A DNA stretch of 64,000 bases, taken from positions 1,178,001-1,242,000 of the forward strand of contig NZ_JAHXMY010000002.1 of NCBI RefSeq assembly GCF_023149035.1, read 5' to 3'. The notes beneath the pieces are model-generated. The model was not told the origin of the DNA. It ran no database searches and was given only the letters and a program-made list of their open reading frames with translations. Positions 63,833 to 64,000 of this stretch are shown here, piece after piece. The first letter of the stretch is position 1; each line of letters opens with the position of its first letter. This DNA is from Microbacterium sp. EYE_78 (GTDB taxonomy: Bacteria > Actinomycetota > Actinomycetes > Actinomycetales > Microbacteriaceae). The translations under genes and the position numbers were made by a program.

Positions 63833-63838
63833 ATCCTA
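63833..63838 (-). promoter_or_regulatory. Leaderless -10 box of pafB
   Basis: TAGGAT on the minus strand, six bases, then the GTG at 63826. Confidence 0.55.
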
Positions 63839-63870
63839 GGCACTGCCGGCCCCTGCGTCGGGGCGGACCC

Positions 63871-64000
63871 TCACTGTGTCGGGGCGGGCTGCTCGGTCGT
63901 GATGTCGTCGATGCCGAGGATGTCGATCACGAAGACGAGGGTCGAACCGCCCGGGATAGTGCCGGAGTCCTCGTCGCCGTAGCCGAGCTCCGGCGGGATG
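63871..64000 (-). CDS. FKBP-type peptidyl-prolyl isomerase (C-terminus only)
   Basis: Only the last 43 or so codons are in the window. The minus strand reads IPPELGYGDEDSG, then GSTLVFVIDILGID and a short tail ending TEQPAPTQ. The IPPELGYG...PGGSTLVFVIDIL pattern is the end of an FKBP domain. The rest runs past the right edge, so a signal peptide or second domain cannot be judged. The pafB gene follows in the same direction. Confidence 0.85.
   Translation of the reverse strand, partial: IPPELGYGDEDSGTIPGGSTLVFVIDILGIDDITTEQPAPTQ

Overview
This 64 kb window is a piece of high-GC actinobacterial chromosome, most likely from the Microbacteriaceae and probably Microbacterium or a close relative. 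The base composition, the frequent GTG starts, the many TANNNT -10 boxes six bases ahead of start codons, and the gene neighbourhoods (rpsT/holA/comEC/comEA; nadD/rsfS; proA, proB-obgE-rpmA-rplU-rne; ndk-folC-ileS with a T-box; clpX/clpP2-clpP1/tig; pafBC-tatAC-helicase) all point there. The genus is an inference, since no 16S gene lies in the window. No phage, integrase, transposase, CRISPR array or rRNA operon was found; this is almost entirely core genome.

Layout. 1-3.7 kb: hemW (runs off the left edge), a DUF1990 protein and lepA on the minus strand. 3.9-9.9 kb: a 1,575-residue secreted nuclease/5'-nucleotidase, an alpha/beta hydrolase and rpsT. 9.9-14 kb: holA, comEC and comEA. 14-24 kb: two small uncharacterised regions, leuS, pabB, a DedA protein, an App1-like phosphatase, an SRAP protein, a glycosylase-like protein and a fused PTS transporter EIICBA. 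24-32.5 kb: a lipoprotein, tRNA-Ala, rsfS, an acidic tail-anchored membrane protein, nadD, proA, proB, obgE, rpmA and rplU. 32.5-41.9 kb: a DUF4031 protein, RNase E/G, a VKOR-family protein, ndk, a DUF4233 protein, folC and ileS with its T-box leader. 41.9-50.7 kb: the most accessory-looking stretch, with a repeat protein, an acetyltransferase, an OsmC protein, a methionine-type ABC importer, a DUF559 nuclease-like gene bracketed by two identical 87-bp hairpin repeats, valS, and an HTH regulator with an iterated operator. 50.8-58.2 kb: an M3 peptidase, a reductase, clpX, clpP2, clpP1, trigger factor, tRNA-Pro and tRNA-Gly. 58.3-64 kb: a HelY/Mtr4-type helicase, tatC, tatA, pafC, pafB and the end of an FKBP-type isomerase gene.

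How the genes work together. Translation and protein quality control dominate: four aminoacyl-tRNA synthesis or ribosome modules (leuS, ileS, valS, the L21/L27/S20 proteins, ObgE, RsfS, LepA) and the trigger factor-ClpP1P2-ClpX chain. Minus-strand genes are packed into operons with GTGA/ATGA four-base overlaps. Many single genes instead carry their own promoter placed for leaderless transcription.

The best leads for second looks are the 87-bp paired hairpin element around the DUF559 gene, the 14-bp CTTTGCA iterons over the HTH regulator promoter, the shared palindromic promoter and operator between osmC and the met-type importer, the T-box of ileS, and the strong excess of the 7-mer GGATGCC/GGCATCC over the whole window. 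I did not find a clearly new multi-gene system.
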